Assembly (NCBI GenBank): GCA_016793685.1
Contig: JAEULX010000015.1
Coordinates: 1-7,253 of the forward strand
DNA from: Bradyrhizobiaceae bacterium
GTDB taxonomy: Bacteria > Pseudomonadota > Alphaproteobacteria > Rhizobiales > Xanthobacteraceae
DNA: 7,253 nt
Reading direction: 5' to 3'
Position numbers and translations under genes: made by a program. Below are positions 6,148 to 7,253 of this stretch, in pieces. How positions within the stretch are numbered: the first letter of the stretch is position 1; each line of letters opens with the position of its first letter. The notes under the pieces were generated by a model, which saw nothing but the letters and a program-made list of their open reading frames with translations, did no database searches and was not told where the DNA came from.

Positions 6148-6744
6148 AGGGACTTATCCGCTGTCACAGCTGAAGCAGTTCCCTCGCAAATAAATGCTGC
6201 GGACAGCAAGCGCATCTGCGTGGCGCGCATCGGCGCGGCGCACGGAATCCGCGGCGAGATGCGGCTATGGCCGTTCACCGCCGACCCGCTTGCGGTTGCC
6301 ACCTATGGGCCGCTGGAAAGCGCAGACGGCGTTCGCTTCGAGATCGAAGCGCTGCGGCCCGGCAAGGGTTTTCTCGTCGTGCGGTTGAAGGGGATTAACG
6401 ACCGCTCCGCCGCGGAGCGGCTCAACAATGCCGAGCTGTTCGTGCCGCGCGAGCGGCTGCCCGAGCCGGACGCCGAGGGCGAATATTATCACGCCGACCT
6501 CATCGGCCTTGCCGCGGTCGATGCCGGCGGCACGGCGCTGGGCACGGTGGTCGCCGTGCAGAATTTCGGCGCCGGCGACCTGATCGAAATACAGCCTCCG
6601 GGCGGCGGTGAAACCGTGCTGCTGCCGTTCACCGCAACAGTGGTTCCGGTGGTCGATATTGCGGGAGGGCGGCTCGTCGTCCACGCGCCGGAAGGATTGC
6701 TCGATCCCGCTCCCATGGGAGGGGAAAGCAACGACATGCGATGA
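6088..6744 (+). CDS. rimM: Ribosome maturation factor RimM, with repeat-derived N-terminus
   Basis: RimM binds S19 in the 30S head and helps late 16S rRNA maturation. The conserved protein begins at 6211 with RICVARIGAAHGIRGEMRLW. Next come FLVVRLKGINDRSAAERLNN, and the C-terminal PRC-barrel region (YYHADLIGLAAVD, VVAVQNFGAGDLIEI, LLPFTATVVPVVDI). From 6211 it is 177 residues, the usual RimM size. The oddity is the start: the frame is open from 5983, but the only in-frame ATGs are 5995 and 6088, before and inside the palindromic repeat. No ATG, GTG or TTG lies between 6091 and 6211. I chose 6088 (218 aa) because GGAGG (6080-6084) precedes it with a three-base gap; 5995 would give 249 aa and has no clear ribosome-binding site. 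The ATG at 6194, where one expects the native start, is one base out of frame. The domain call is certain; the start is not. Confidence 0.93.
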   Translation: MNARSPHTPLPNPPPQGGRERDLSAVTAEAVPSQINAADSKRICVARIGAAHGIRGEMRLWPFTADPLAVATYGPLESADGVRFEIEALRPGKGFLVVRLKGINDRSAAERLNNAELFVPRERLPEPDAEGEYYHADLIGLAAVDAGGTALGTVVAVQNFGAGDLIEIQPPGGGETVLLPFTATVVPVVDIAGGRLVVHAPEGLLDPAPMGGESNDMR

Positions 6745-6758
6745 GAGCACAGCCAGAC

Positions 6759-6893
6759 ATCACCTCCCCCCTTGAGGGGGAGAGCCTGCCCTCGGGCCGC
6801 GACCCGAGGGTCGACCGCGAAGCGGTCGGGAGAGGGGTGGCTATGCTCCGAAATACCCCCCTCCCCAACCCTCCCCCGCAAGGGGGGAGGGAG
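6759..6893. repeat. Palindromic multi-hairpin repeat, copy 2 (rimM-trmD)
   Basis: Second copy (about 135 bp, same orientation) of the element at 6010-6147. The terminal inverted repeat is kept with one mismatch: the right end reads CCGCAAGG where copy 1 reads CCTCAAGG, turning the small hairpin loop into GCAA, a GNRA tetraloop. Both inner stems are intact. The few differences in the first half lie in a linker and a loop, not in stems; the middle segment (about 6833-6852) differs in sequence and length. It fills most of the 172 bp between the rimM stop and trmD start, leaving about 37 bp of other sequence. Confidence 0.9.
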
Positions 6894-6916
6894 CATGTTT
6901 TGCAGGCGGCACGGTG

Positions 6917-7253
6917 ATGTGGCGCGCCGCTGTCCTCACGATCTTTCCGGAGATGTTTCCCGGTCCGCTCGGCGCGAGCCTTGCCGGCAAGGCGCAGGCC
7001 AAGGGGCTGTGGGCGCTCGATCCCGTCGATCTGCGCGATTTTGCGCCGGACCGCCATCGCACCGTGGACGATACGCCCGCGGGTGGCGGGCCCGGGATGG
7101 TGATGAAGCCCGATGTGATCGCACGCGCGATCGACGCGTTCGCGAACGACGACCGTCCGCGCCTCCTGATGTCTGCCCGCGGGGCGCCGCTGACCCAGGC
7201 ACGGGCGGCGCAGATCGCCGCAGGGCCCGGCGTCGTCATCGTGTGCGGCAGGT
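6917..7253 (+). CDS. trmD: tRNA (guanine37-N1)-methyltransferase TrmD, N-terminal part
   Basis: SPOUT-family enzyme that methylates G37 of tRNAs with S-adenosylmethionine and prevents +1 frameshifting. 112 codons are in the window and the rest lies beyond the right edge. The start reads MWRAAVLTIFPEMFPGPLG, a standard TrmD N-terminus. DFAPDRHRTVDDTPAGGGPG follows, with GGGPGM at residues 56-61, then VVIVCGR (to residue 112), which enters the trefoil-knot cofactor site continued outside. ATG 6917 is directly preceded by an in-frame GTG (6914); ATG is preferred because the family begins MW. Only a weak AGGCGG lies upstream. It follows rimM in the operon, separated by repeat copy 2. Confidence 0.96.
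   Translation, partial: MWRAAVLTIFPEMFPGPLGASLAGKAQAKGLWALDPVDLRDFAPDRHRTVDDTPAGGGPGMVMKPDVIARAIDAFANDDRPRLLMSARGAPLTQARAAQIAAGPGVVIVCGR

Noticed and set aside
6194..6388. ATG 6194 as the rimM start
   Set aside because: As sequenced it is in the +1 frame and gives an unrelated 64-residue peptide; kept only as evidence for a possible indel.
6010..6893. CRISPR or transposon interpretation of the paired repeats
   Set aside because: Only two copies 750 bp apart with a gene between them, no spacers, no transposase and no clear target duplication; they fit a dispersed palindromic intergenic repeat.
6265..7057. Minus-strand ORFs across rimM, the repeat and trmD with peptides such as PPLRGRVGEGG
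   Set aside because: These peptides are the known kind of spurious translation of palindromic repeats, antisense to real genes.

Overview
GC-rich bacterial chromosome window, most likely from an alphaproteobacterium of the order Hyphomicrobiales (Bradyrhizobium/Xanthobacteraceae-like). The main clues are the ffh-rpsP-rimM-trmD gene order, the sequence style of Ffh (a TRIDGDGRGG G-motif), RimM and TrmD, a formate dehydrogenase beta-type N-terminus resembling that of methylotrophic alphaproteobacteria, and dispersed palindromic intergenic repeats of the kind common in these genomes. The assignment is by recognition, not by a search.

Left half (1-3378), all on the minus strand. Read in the direction of transcription: a Tat-signal metallo-beta-lactamase-fold hydrolase (3378-2317), then formate-tetrahydrofolate ligase fhs (2148-451), then the first 105 codons of a NAD-linked formate dehydrogenase beta-type subunit (317 to beyond base 1). 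The last two form a formate-handling neighbourhood: Fhs activates formate onto tetrahydrofolate, and the dehydrogenase oxidises formate to CO2 and yields NADH. The gaps hold GC-rich hairpins, one with a C(UUCG)G tetraloop.

Middle (3379-4024). A divergent intergenic region carries three tandem copies of a 14-bp repeat. A small 84-codon plus-strand gene of unknown function follows, with a strong Shine-Dalgarno. Then comes a 246-bp gap with a good sigma70-type promoter, a long ffh leader and a perfect 10-bp inverted repeat close to the ffh start.

Right half (4025-7253), all on the plus strand: ffh (SRP GTPase), rpsP (ribosomal protein S16), rimM (16S maturation factor) and the start of trmD (tRNA m1G37 methyltransferase). 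This is the conserved SRP/ribosome/tRNA-modification operon. Its unusual feature is a pair of about 137-bp multi-hairpin palindromic repeats on either side of rimM, one before it and one between rimM and trmD. The first runs into the rimM reading frame: no in-frame ATG, GTG or TTG lies between the repeat and the conserved RimM domain. So RimM either begins inside the repeat or has suffered a 1-base indel near an out-of-frame ATG at 6194.

Apart from this repeat/gene fusion the window is mostly core genome. I see no defence system, phage, insertion sequence, CRISPR array, tRNA or rRNA.
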